Origin: an uncultured Veillonella sp.
GTDB taxonomy: Bacteria > Bacillota > Negativicutes > Veillonellales > Veillonellaceae
Length of the DNA: 5,588 bases
Assembly (NCBI GenBank): GCA_900550175.1
Contig: URQX01000104.1
Location: 1-5,588, forward strand
Direction: 5' to 3'
The position numbers were made by a program, and so were the translations under genes. The notes under the pieces are model-generated. The model did no database searches, was not told where the DNA came from, and worked only from the letters and a program-made list of their open reading frames with translations. The number at the start of each line of letters is the position of its first letter. The stretch's first letter is position 1. Of this stretch, positions 1 to 5,588 are shown one piece after another.

Positions 1-1060
1 TTTCTAAATATTGATCAATTTCTCTAAATAATGTATCTACTAATTCAGCTTCTGGCACGGTCTTGATAACTTCACCTTTACGGAAAACAATACCCTGACC
101 ATTACCACCTGCAATGCCAAAATCAGCTTCACGAGCTTCTCCTGGCCCATTAACGACACACCCCATAACAGCTACTTTAATAGGTGCTTTAATGGATGCT
201 AAACGCTCCTCTACAATCCCTGCCATGTCAAATAAGTTGACTTGGCATCGGCCGCATGTAGGACAAGAAATCATTGTAGCCCCAAAGTTTCGTAACCCTA
301 AATTACTTAAAATACTTCGACCTACTTCAATTTCATGTATTGGATCACCTGTTAGGGATACCCGTAAAGTATCTCCAATACCATCTAATAATAAAGCACC
401 AATGCCCATAGCAGATTTGATAGTACCTTGTTTTATCGTACCAGCTTCAGTAACCCCTAAATGCAACGGATAAGGAATCTTATCGGATAACTTGCGATAA
501 GATTCTACCATTAAAGGAACTTCTGTCGCTTTAATAGATAATTTCATTTGACGATAGTCGAGCTTCTCAAGAATTCGCACATGTTCTAAAGCAGTCTCTA
601 CCATACCATCAGCTGTAGGATGACCACCGTGAGCATCGAGGATATGTTTTGGTAAAGATCCTGCATTAACACCAATACGAATTGGAATTTGTTTAGGCTT
701 AGCTTTTTCAATAACAGCTAATACCTTATCCTCACCGCCAATATTTCCTGGGTTAATACGCAATCCATCAACATTATTCTCAATAGCTTCTAACGCCAAT
801 TTATAATCGAAATGAATATCAGCAATTAAGGGAATATCGATACCTGCACGAACGGCTTTTAAGGCTTTTGCAGATTCCATTGTAGGAACAGCAACGCGAA
901 CTAATTCACAGCCAGCCTCAGCTAAATGGTTTATTTCAGCTATAGCTTTTTCCGTTTGAACAGGATCTGTAGTAATCATAGATTGAATGCTTACCGGTGC
1001 ATAATCACCTATTTTAACTGTACCTACATAGATACCATTTGTTGGTTTACGTACAATCAT
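1..1060 (-). CDS. ispG: 4-hydroxy-3-methylbut-2-enyl diphosphate synthase (IspG/GcpE), 3' end beyond window
   Basis: Cytosolic iron-sulphur enzyme of the MEP pathway; it reductively opens the cyclic diphosphate MEcPP to give HMBPP, the substrate of IspH. Reading from the ATG at 1060 gives 353 residues with no stop, and the base at position 1 begins a further sense codon, so the gene runs off the left edge. Family members are usually about 350 to 370 residues, so only a short tail is missing. The N-terminal TIM barrel (about 1-245) shows IGDYAPVSIQSM near the start and LRINPGNIGG around 100-109. The C-terminal cluster domain has CPTC (C266, C269), then MGCVVNGPGEA with C301 and E308; in this family three cysteines and one glutamate hold the [4Fe-4S] cluster, and all are present at the expected spacing. 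An additional cysteine, C272, follows the CPTCGR motif. The start is supported by GGGAG six bases upstream. It follows rseP by 18 bases. Identification is secure; only the last residues are unseen. Confidence 0.97.
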   Translation of the reverse strand, partial: MIVRKPTNGIYVGTVKIGDYAPVSIQSMITTDPVQTEKAIAEINHLAEAGCELVRVAVPTMESAKALKAVRAGIDIPLIADIHFDYKLALEAIENNVDGLRINPGNIGGEDKVLAVIEKAKPKQIPIRIGVNAGSLPKHILDAHGGHPTADGMVETALEHVRILEKLDYRQMKLSIKATEVPLMVESYRKLSDKIPYPLHLGVTEAGTIKQGTIKSAMGIGALLLDGIGDTLRVSLTGDPIHEIEVGRSILSNLGLRNFGATMISCPTCGRCQVNLFDMAGIVEERLASIKAPIKVAVMGCVVNGPGEAREADFGIAGGNGQGIVFRKGEVIKTVPEAELVDTLFREIDQYLE

Positions 1061-1066
1061 TATAAT

Positions 1067-1071
1067 CTCCC
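1067..1071 (-). promoter_or_regulatory. ribosome binding site of ispG
   Basis: GGGAG on the minus strand, six bases before the ATG at 1060, in the 18-base rseP-ispG gap. It supports the chosen ispG start, which gives an N-terminus of ordinary length for the family. Confidence 0.7.
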
Positions 1072-1078
1072 ATCTATC

Positions 1079-2095
1079 TTATAGTAAGCGGAATATATCC
1101 TGAGTTGTTACATATAAGAATAATGCTACCATTAAAGCAACACCAACCATTTGAATATACATAAGTGCCTTAGCAGGTAACTTACGACCTGTAATAGCTT
1201 CAGCCAAAATGATAATCAAATGACCACCATCCAATACAGGTAATGGTAAAAGATTGATAACGCCTAAATTAATGCTTAAAAATGCTGCAAAACTTAACAG
1301 TGGAGCAAAACCCGATTGTGCAATAGTACCAGCCATTTGTGAAATGCCTACTGGACCAGATAATTCTGCAGCTTGTGTACCTCGAATCATATCATATAAA
1401 CCACTTAGCATAGCTACAATTGTTTGACCCGTACGAGTAACGGCTAAACTAAAAGATTCTCCAATACTATAAGTTTCTCGAGTAAAACTAGGATAAATAC
1501 CAATTTTAGGGCTATCTTGTTCCATTTTTGGAATCACTGTAGTTTCAACAGTTTGTCCATCGCGATCTACCACAACAGTAACCCCATGGTTTGCCGTACC
1601 TTCTAAACTAGGACGGATTTCATTCCATGAAGAAATCTTTTTACCATCAATGGTCAGAATTCTATCATTCGTTTGCAAATGAGCTTGTTCGGCGGCACTA
1701 CCGGAAATGATATTACCAATAACAGGATCATTTGTATAAGTAAGATTACCTACTGTTGCATTGAGACCAAAGAATAATACAATGGCCAATAAAAAATTGA
1801 ATACAGCCCCTGCAGAAATAACAATAAATTTCTTCCATGCAGGTTTAGTATAAAATGACCGTTCATTTAACGGCTCCTCAGGACTCATGCCAGCAATACG
1901 GTTAAAGCCACCAAGAGGAATGATACGAATAGAATATAAAGTTTCCCCTTTTTGAACTTTAAATATGGCCGGTCCAAACCCTATAGCAAATTCGTCTACT
2001 TGCATACCAGACATTTTTGCTGTTATAAAATGGCCTAACTCATGAATAAACACGATTAAACCAAATACAAATATTGTGGCTAATGCCGTTATCAT
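1079..2095 (-). CDS. rseP: RseP/RasP-family site-2 intramembrane zinc metalloprotease
   Basis: Polytopic membrane protease of family M50 that cuts transmembrane segments, classically anti-sigma factors and leftover signal peptides. The 338-residue protein begins with a hydrophobic helix carrying HELGH (H18, E19, H22), the zinc-binding and catalytic motif. SIGFGP-like and IPLGGF segments follow (residues 38-64), a second membrane helix lies at about 90-111, and a single PDZ domain at about 115-190 (NIISGSAAEQAHLQTND region). ELSGPVGI at 244-251 and NLLPLPVLDGGH at 281-292 are family hallmarks; D289 is the third zinc ligand. A final helix spans about 310-330. Length and a single PDZ domain fit the short clostridial-type form; E. 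coli RseP is longer with two PDZ domains. The start is supported by AGGAG five bases upstream. It sits 8 bases after dxr, the usual neighbour. The substrate in this organism cannot be told from the window. Confidence 0.96.
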   Translation of the reverse strand: MITALATIFVFGLIVFIHELGHFITAKMSGMQVDEFAIGFGPAIFKVQKGETLYSIRIIPLGGFNRIAGMSPEEPLNERSFYTKPAWKKFIVISAGAVFNFLLAIVLFFGLNATVGNLTYTNDPVIGNIISGSAAEQAHLQTNDRILTIDGKKISSWNEIRPSLEGTANHGVTVVVDRDGQTVETTVIPKMEQDSPKIGIYPSFTRETYSIGESFSLAVTRTGQTIVAMLSGLYDMIRGTQAAELSGPVGISQMAGTIAQSGFAPLLSFAAFLSINLGVINLLPLPVLDGGHLIIILAEAITGRKLPAKALMYIQMVGVALMVALFLYVTTQDIFRLL

Positions 2096-2100
2096 ATATA

Positions 2101-2105
2101 CTCCT
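2101..2105 (-). promoter_or_regulatory. ribosome binding site of rseP, overlapping the dxr stop
   Basis: AGGAG on the minus strand, five bases before the rseP ATG at 2095. Its first two bases are the last two of the dxr TAG stop codon, so a ribosome terminating on dxr sits on the rseP initiation site. This favours translational coupling (inference). Confidence 0.75.
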
Positions 2106-3249
2106 ATACTATCAATGATGTAGCTTTTTCACGAGCCCATCTATCGACAGCTAATAAATTGTCTAACGTAAAGTCATCTTCAGGTCCCATAGATTCAAGA
2201 ACTGATGTAACAACTTTGTAAATATCACCAAAGGCAATTTTATCATCTAAAAATGCATAGACCGCTGTTTCGTTTGCAGCATTAAATACAGCTGGTTTAA
2301 AACCGCTTGCTCGTCCTACGTCATAAGCTAGACGAAGAGCAGGAAAATCATCATATCGCGGCGGTAAGAACTCTAATTGCAAAGCTTTTAAAAAATCAAG
2401 GTGATTCATACTTAAAGTTTCACGTTTAGGGTAAGTCAAAGCATATTGTATTGGTTCTCGCATATCAGGATTACCCATTTGTGCTAGAATTGCCCCATCT
2501 TTCATACGTATCATGGAATGAATAATGCTTTGAGGATGTACCACAACATCAATATGATCGAAATCAAAACCAAATAGCCAATGGGCTTCAATTACCTCTA
2601 AGCCCTTATTAAATAAAGAGGCTGAATCAATAGTAATTTTATTACCCATATTCCAAGTTGGATGTCGCAAACAATCTGCTGCAGTTGCAGTTTGAATCTT
2701 GTTGGAATCCCAAGTGCGTAAAGGCCCCCCAGAAGCTGTGACTATCAAAGAATCAACATTCTCTCGTTTTTGTCCTTCTAAGCATTGGAATATGGCACTG
2801 TGTTCACTATCAATCGGTAAAATTTGTACACCATATTCTTTAGCCAACGATGTAATCAATGGCCCCCCCGCAACAAGGGTTTCTTTATTAGCTAGACCTA
2901 TGGTCTTACCTTTTTTAATAGCCTCTACAGTAGATTCAATACCTGCAGCACCTACAATAGCGGTAACAACCATTGTAGCTTCTTGAATTGTTGCTGCAGC
3001 AATGAGCGCTTCCTTGCCACCTACAAGTTTTGTAGAACCTGTATAACGTGCTTTTAACTCATTAAAAGCACCTTCATCTACTAGTCCCGCTACTAACGGT
3101 TCATATTCTTTAATTTGTTTTTCTAAGAGGTCAATATTATGATGTGCCACTAAGGCAACCACCTTGAATTGATCTGGATGTTGAGACACTACATCTAGTG
3201 TCTGTGTACCGATTGAGCCAGTACTGCCAATTATACTTAGGTATTTCAT
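2104..3249 (-). CDS. dxr: 1-deoxy-D-xylulose 5-phosphate reductoisomerase (Dxr/IspC)
   Basis: Cytosolic NADPH-dependent enzyme that rearranges and reduces DXP to 2-C-methyl-D-erythritol 4-phosphate, the first committed MEP step and the target of fosmidomycin. The 381 residues are close to the usual 380-400. The N-terminal Rossmann fold opens with GSTGSIG (residues 8-14) for NADPH. IDSEH holds metal ligands D147 and E149, and NKGLE supplies the third, E218. ASGGP (S173), HPTWNMG (196-202) and DSAS (208-211) line the substrate phosphate and flexible-loop region. VVHPQSIIHSM (236-246) and GNPDMREPIQYAL (259-271) are further family signatures, and a helical C-terminal domain completes the protein. 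No key residue is missing. The start at ATG 3249 places the Rossmann strand at residue 3, as is normal, and has AGAGG seven bases upstream. The gene lies 18 bases after cdsA and 8 before rseP. Two G runs inside it are discussed as a finding. Confidence 0.98.
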   Translation of the reverse strand: MKYLSIIGSTGSIGTQTLDVVSQHPDQFKVVALVAHHNIDLLEKQIKEYEPLVAGLVDEGAFNELKARYTGSTKLVGGKEALIAAATIQEATMVVTAIVGAAGIESTVEAIKKGKTIGLANKETLVAGGPLITSLAKEYGVQILPIDSEHSAIFQCLEGQKRENVDSLIVTASGGPLRTWDSNKIQTATAADCLRHPTWNMGNKITIDSASLFNKGLEVIEAHWLFGFDFDHIDVVVHPQSIIHSMIRMKDGAILAQMGNPDMREPIQYALTYPKRETLSMNHLDFLKALQLEFLPPRYDDFPALRLAYDVGRASGFKPAVFNAANETAVYAFLDDKIAFGDIYKVVTSVLESMGPEDDFTLDNLLAVDRWAREKATSLIV

Positions 3250-3256
3250 AAGCTTA

Positions 3257-3261
3257 CCTCT
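3257..3261 (-). promoter_or_regulatory. ribosome binding site of dxr
   Basis: AGAGG on the minus strand, seven bases before the dxr ATG at 3249, in the 18-base gap after cdsA. It supports the start chosen for dxr. Confidence 0.75.
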
Positions 3262-3267
3262 ATTAGA

Positions 3268-4092
3268 TTAATACGAAAATAGTAATATATAAATCAATGT
3301 AATAGGAGCCGCAAACAATAAGCTATCGAAACGGTCCAATACACCGCCATGACCTGGTAATAATGTACCAGAATCTTTCACATTACATAATCGTTTAATC
3401 TTTGATTCAAATAAATCACCTAATGGTGCAAGTATACCACTAATCATTCCAACGTGAATTCCCATCCACCATGGAATACCTACGATATACGAAAAGACAG
3501 CGCCTGTAATAATACAGCCGATAAATCCACCAATAAAACCTTCAAGTGTTTTATTGGGACTAATGGATGGAACAATTTTTCGTTTACCAAAAGCTCGACC
3601 CGCAAAGTATGCAAAAGTATCACTAGCCCATGTTGTAAACAACACTAACCAAAGAGTAATTGTTCCCCAATTATATAATTCAAATGGCATTGATAAAGAC
3701 ATGTAAATAGAATCATGACGAATCATGAGCAAAGAAATCATGCCAATACCAACATAAAATAAGCCAAATACACTAAAAGAAACGCTAGCTAAAGAGTATT
3801 TATTTTCACCAAATGTACATAACATATAATTGGCTGATAAACTCAACACTAATATAGCTATTGCAAGAATATATTGATGACATGCAAAAGCGATCATCAA
3901 TAATAAAATACTGATATACCCCCATAATATGGACATACGCACATGTTTAGCTTTACCTAATAAAACAAACTCACGCCATCCCAATAGAGCTAATAATGTA
4001 ATAAGAACATCATATACAGGTCCGCCTAATGTAATGGCCCCCAAGGCAATAATAAAACCTATAACAGCGGTTATAACACGTGTTTTTAACAT
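3268..4092 (-). CDS. cdsA: phosphatidate cytidylyltransferase (CDP-diacylglycerol synthase)
   Basis: Integral membrane enzyme that joins CTP and phosphatidic acid to make CDP-diacylglycerol, precursor of phosphatidylglycerol, phosphatidylserine and other phospholipids. The 274-residue product is very hydrophobic, with about eight predicted membrane segments by eye (for example about 5-22, 53-71, 104-124, 187-207, 258-273). The C-terminal family signature is intact: S230 followed by KR (233-234), KD (239-240), PGHGG (246-250) and DRFD (253-256). The upstream conserved blocks SDTFAYFAGR (157-166) and SPNKTLEG (178-185) are also present. Length is normal for the family. The ATG at 4092 is three bases after the uppS stop, with GAGG eight bases upstream inside the end of uppS, so translation of the two is probably coupled. 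The position between uppS and dxr is the standard one in Firmicutes. Confidence 0.97.
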   Translation of the reverse strand: MLKTRVITAVIGFIIALGAITLGGPVYDVLITLLALLGWREFVLLGKAKHVRMSILWGYISILLLMIAFACHQYILAIAILVLSLSANYMLCTFGENKYSLASVSFSVFGLFYVGIGMISLLMIRHDSIYMSLSMPFELYNWGTITLWLVLFTTWASDTFAYFAGRAFGKRKIVPSISPNKTLEGFIGGFIGCIITGAVFSYIVGIPWWMGIHVGMISGILAPLGDLFESKIKRLCNVKDSGTLLPGHGGVLDRFDSLLFAAPITLIYILLFSY

Positions 4093-4095
4093 TAT

Positions 4096-4860
4096 TTATT
4101 CCTCATCACGTAAGCCACCAAATCGGCGTTCTCGTTTTTGATATGCTGCAACAGCTTCCAATAAAGTTTCCTTAGTGAAATCCGGCCAATGTAAATCAGT
4201 AAACCAGAATTCAGCATAAGCTAATTGCCATAATAAAAAGTTACTAATTCTAAAATCACTACTTGGACGAATTAATAAGTCTACATCACTAAACTCTTTC
4301 GTGAAAAGTTGTGAGCTAACATAGTCTTCCGTAATATCGTCTGTAGTAATAGTTCCATCTGCAACAGAATTTGTAATGTTGCGAATAGTTCTTACTATTT
4401 CATCACGCCCACCATAGTTTATAGCTAACTGTAAGGTAAGGCCTGTATTATTCTGAGTTAATAATTCTGCATCGCGAATGATCTTTTGAAGCTCATCTGA
4501 AAGAGCACCAATATATCCAATAAAGCGAATACGTACATTATGTTCATGCATATACTTAACATTGTTATTTAAGTATTCTTTTATGAGAGCCATAAGTAAA
4601 GAAACTTCCTGTTCAGGACGTTTCCAGTTCTCTGTGGAGAAACCATATACCGTAAGAGCTCTAATTCCAATCTCATCTGCAGCAATAACAATTTGCTTTA
4701 ATACGTCGGCCCCGGCACGGTGCCCCATGGATCGTGGCATACCTCTTCGTTTAGCCCAACGACCATTGCCATCCATAATAATAGCTACATGTTTTGGTAT
4801 CACATTACTGTCGATAACAGGCGTATCAGATGGTTTACGGTTAAATAATTTCTTTAGCAT
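4096..4860 (-). CDS. uppS: isoprenyl transferase, undecaprenyl diphosphate synthase (cis-prenyltransferase)
   Basis: Adds eight isopentenyl units in cis to farnesyl diphosphate, giving undecaprenyl diphosphate, the lipid carrier for peptidoglycan and other envelope polymers. The 254-residue protein starts with a variable stretch of about 20 residues, then HVAIIMDGNGRWA with the catalytic aspartate D30, GHRAG (46-50), and YGFSTENWKRP (72-82). INYGGRDEI (147-155) and the C-terminal block ISNFLLWQLAYAEFWF (205-220), with E217 as the likely magnesium ligand, are typical. Odd: the block usually read as IRTSGE or IRTGGE is here IRPSSD (197-202), although R198, R204 and S206, expected to bind the isopentenyl diphosphate phosphate groups, are kept; and the usual IGD is IGY (114-116). 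The frame is intact and the protein full length, so it is probably functional. Chain length cannot be proven from sequence. The first 20 bases overlap the preceding small gene, with GAGG six bases upstream of the ATG. Confidence 0.95.
   Translation of the reverse strand: MLKKLFNRKPSDTPVIDSNVIPKHVAIIMDGNGRWAKRRGMPRSMGHRAGADVLKQIVIAADEIGIRALTVYGFSTENWKRPEQEVSLLMALIKEYLNNNVKYMHEHNVRIRFIGYIGALSDELQKIIRDAELLTQNNTGLTLQLAINYGGRDEIVRTIRNITNSVADGTITTDDITEDYVSSQLFTKEFSDVDLLIRPSSDFRISNFLLWQLAYAEFWFTDLHWPDFTKETLLEAVAAYQKRERRFGGLRDEE
4101..4104 (-). promoter_or_regulatory. ribosome binding site of cdsA within the uppS 3' end
   Basis: GAGG on the minus strand, eight bases before the cdsA ATG at 4092. It lies in the last codons of uppS, so initiation on cdsA depends on sequence that is also being translated as uppS. 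Confidence 0.65.
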
Positions 4861-5092
4861 AGTCTACCTCGATAGAATTTCCGAAGTCGCTGGCAATCAT
4901 TGGTCTATACACTAGTATATGTAAACACTCATCAACCTTGGTAATACGTGCTACATAAAGTCCTTTATCAGCAATATCAAAAAAGCGATTAAAGGATCCC
5001 CCAATCATTACCTTAAAAGGAATATGGGCAGCCTGCAAACGAGACTTTGCAAGCTGCCATGGCATTCCAATAAGGCTATTAGAATCAAACAT
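4841..5092 (-). CDS. small protein of unknown function between frr and uppS, PASTA-like N-terminal part
   Basis: I do not recognise a named family. The 83-residue product has no signal peptide, no membrane segment and no cysteine pair; it should be cytosolic. Residues 7-28, roughly LIGMP-x3-AK-x2-L-x-AA-x-I-x2-KV, resemble the opening strand and helix of a PASTA domain (consensus of the type vvGx3eeAkxxLxxaGLxv). After it come GGSFNRFFDIADKGLYVARI and a strand-like CLHILVYRP, so the whole could be one small alpha/beta unit. It is likely a real gene: its ATG is fused to the frr stop as TAATG, it fills the frr-uppS space exactly, it ends 20 bases into uppS, and it shares the operon's strand. 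No strong ribosome binding site is seen (only GAAG four bases upstream), which fits re-initiation by ribosomes finishing frr. The PASTA resemblance is inference from pattern only. Confidence 0.8.
   Translation of the reverse strand: MFDSNSLIGMPWQLAKSRLQAAHIPFKVMIGGSFNRFFDIADKGLYVARITKVDECLHILVYRPMIASDFGNSIEVDYAKEII
4867..4870 (-). promoter_or_regulatory. ribosome binding site of uppS inside the preceding small gene
   Basis: GAGG on the minus strand, six bases before the uppS ATG at 4860, located within the coding part of the 83-residue gene. It supports ATG 4860 as the uppS start and hence the 20-base overlap. Confidence 0.7.
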
Positions 5093-5588
5093 TATACTTC
5101 TAATACGTCCTTTTCTTTTACTGCTTTTAACTCATCAATCTGCTTAATTTTAGCATCTGTAAGTTTTTGGATTTGATCTAAACCGTCTTTAGCATCATCT
5201 TCAGTAATTGTTTTAGCTTTTTCTTCTTTTTTCAATGCATCATTTACATCGCGACGAATATTACGTACTGCAACTTTTGCATCTTCAGCTTTTTTATGTA
5301 CTACTTTAACAATTTCTTTACGGCGTTCCTCAGTTAATTGAGGAATAGTTAAACGAATTTGAGCACCATCATTGCCAGGATTTAAGCCAAGATCGGATTG
5401 TAAAATAGCTTTTTCAATAGCACCAATCATAGTTTTATCCCAAGGTGCAATCACAATCATACGAGGCTCAGGCACGGAGATGTTCGCAACTTGATTAATT
5501 GGTGATGGACTACCATAATAGTCAACCATTACCTTATCAAGCAATGCTACACTAGCACGGCCTGTACGAATAGATGCGAATTCATGTT
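5092..5588 (-). CDS. frr: ribosome recycling factor, 5' end beyond window
   Basis: Cytosolic protein that, with EF-G, splits the post-termination ribosome from mRNA so the subunits can be reused. The frame is open from the right edge to the TAA at 5092-5094, giving about 165 residues of an expected 185 or so; the N-terminal 20 or so are outside. The first visible residues, HEFASIRTGRAS, match the end of the first long helix of the family. They are followed by LLDKVMVDYYGSPSPINQVA and ISVPEPRM, the small beta domain, then GLNPGNDGAQIRL and PQLTEERRKE. The arginine-rich VRNIRRDVND and the long charged C-terminal helix ending KEKDVLEV return to the three-helix bundle. A TTG at 5544 is internal and not the start, since conserved RRF sequence continues upstream of it. 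The stop is fused to the next ATG as TAATG. frr is the usual gene before uppS in Firmicutes. Confidence 0.97.
   Translation of the reverse strand, partial: HEFASIRTGRASVALLDKVMVDYYGSPSPINQVANISVPEPRMIVIAPWDKTMIGAIEKAILQSDLGLNPGNDGAQIRLTIPQLTEERRKEIVKVVHKKAEDAKVAVRNIRRDVNDALKKEEKAKTITEDDAKDGLDQIQKLTDAKIKQIDELKAVKEKDVLEV

Noticed and set aside
114..473. 119-codon open frame on the plus strand
   Set aside because: It lies antisense to the conserved C-terminal iron-sulphur region of ispG, and its translation is low-complexity with no recognisable domain; a shadow of the real gene.
1059..1087. Possible internal promoter before ispG: TATAAT at 1059-1064 with TTACTA 17 bases upstream, minus strand
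   Set aside because: The -10 box overlaps the ispG start codon, so transcription would begin inside the gene; the -35 box matches only three of six positions.
2699..2986. 95-codon open frame on the plus strand within dxr
   Set aside because: Fully antisense to conserved dxr sequence, no ribosome binding site worth noting and no protein-like features.
3454..3648. Plus-strand open frame antisense to cdsA
   Set aside because: Short, antisense to conserved membrane-enzyme codons, unlike any family I know.
3929..4141. Plus-strand open frame antisense to the start of cdsA and end of uppS
   Set aside because: Antisense to two well-supported genes and rich in residues typical of reverse-complement translation; not a gene.
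4562..4915. 117-codon plus-strand open frame antisense to uppS
   Set aside because: Covers the catalytic region of uppS on the other strand; no independent support.
5107..5111. AGGA-type site upstream of the 83-residue gene
   Set aside because: It is 15 bases from the ATG, too far for normal initiation; coupling through TAATG is the better explanation.
5092..5544. frr starting at the TTG at 5544
   Set aside because: Conserved RRF sequence (ASIRTGRAS) continues in frame upstream to the window edge, so the true start lies outside the window.

Overview
The window is a stretch of one densely packed housekeeping operon, read entirely on the minus strand (right to left in these coordinates). In transcription order it holds the end of frr (ribosome recycling factor, 5' end cut off by the window edge), a small 83-residue protein I cannot name, uppS, cdsA, dxr, rseP and nearly all of ispG (3' end cut off by the window edge). 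No stretch without a gene is longer than 18 bases. There is no RNA gene, mobile element, CRISPR array, terminator or credible promoter, so the promoter must lie upstream of position 5588 and the terminator beyond position 1.

Organism: DNA is AT-rich and the order frr-uppS-cdsA-dxr-rseP is the classic Firmicutes arrangement (also in Bacillus). ispG directly after rseP is usual in Clostridia and Negativicutes. Together with the protein sequences this suggests a Negativicutes member, most likely Veillonella or a close relative. This is recognition and inference, not a database result.

How the genes work together: Dxr (first committed step) and IspG (a late iron-sulphur step) belong to the MEP isoprenoid pathway. 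UppS condenses the resulting isoprenoid units into undecaprenyl diphosphate, the carrier lipid for peptidoglycan and other envelope polymers. CdsA makes CDP-diacylglycerol for phospholipids. RseP is a membrane-embedded site-2 protease, typically used in envelope signalling and signal-peptide clearance. Frr ties the cluster to translation. The operon thus couples envelope lipid supply to protein synthesis capacity.

Junctions are tight: TAATG fusion between frr and the small gene, a 20-base overlap of the small gene with uppS, then gaps of 3, 18, 8 and 18 bases, most with a clear purine-rich ribosome binding site. I found no undescribed system. The points most worth a second look are the small frr-uppS spacer protein, whose first part resembles a PASTA unit, unusual residues in normally conserved UppS motifs, and G7/G6 runs inside dxr.
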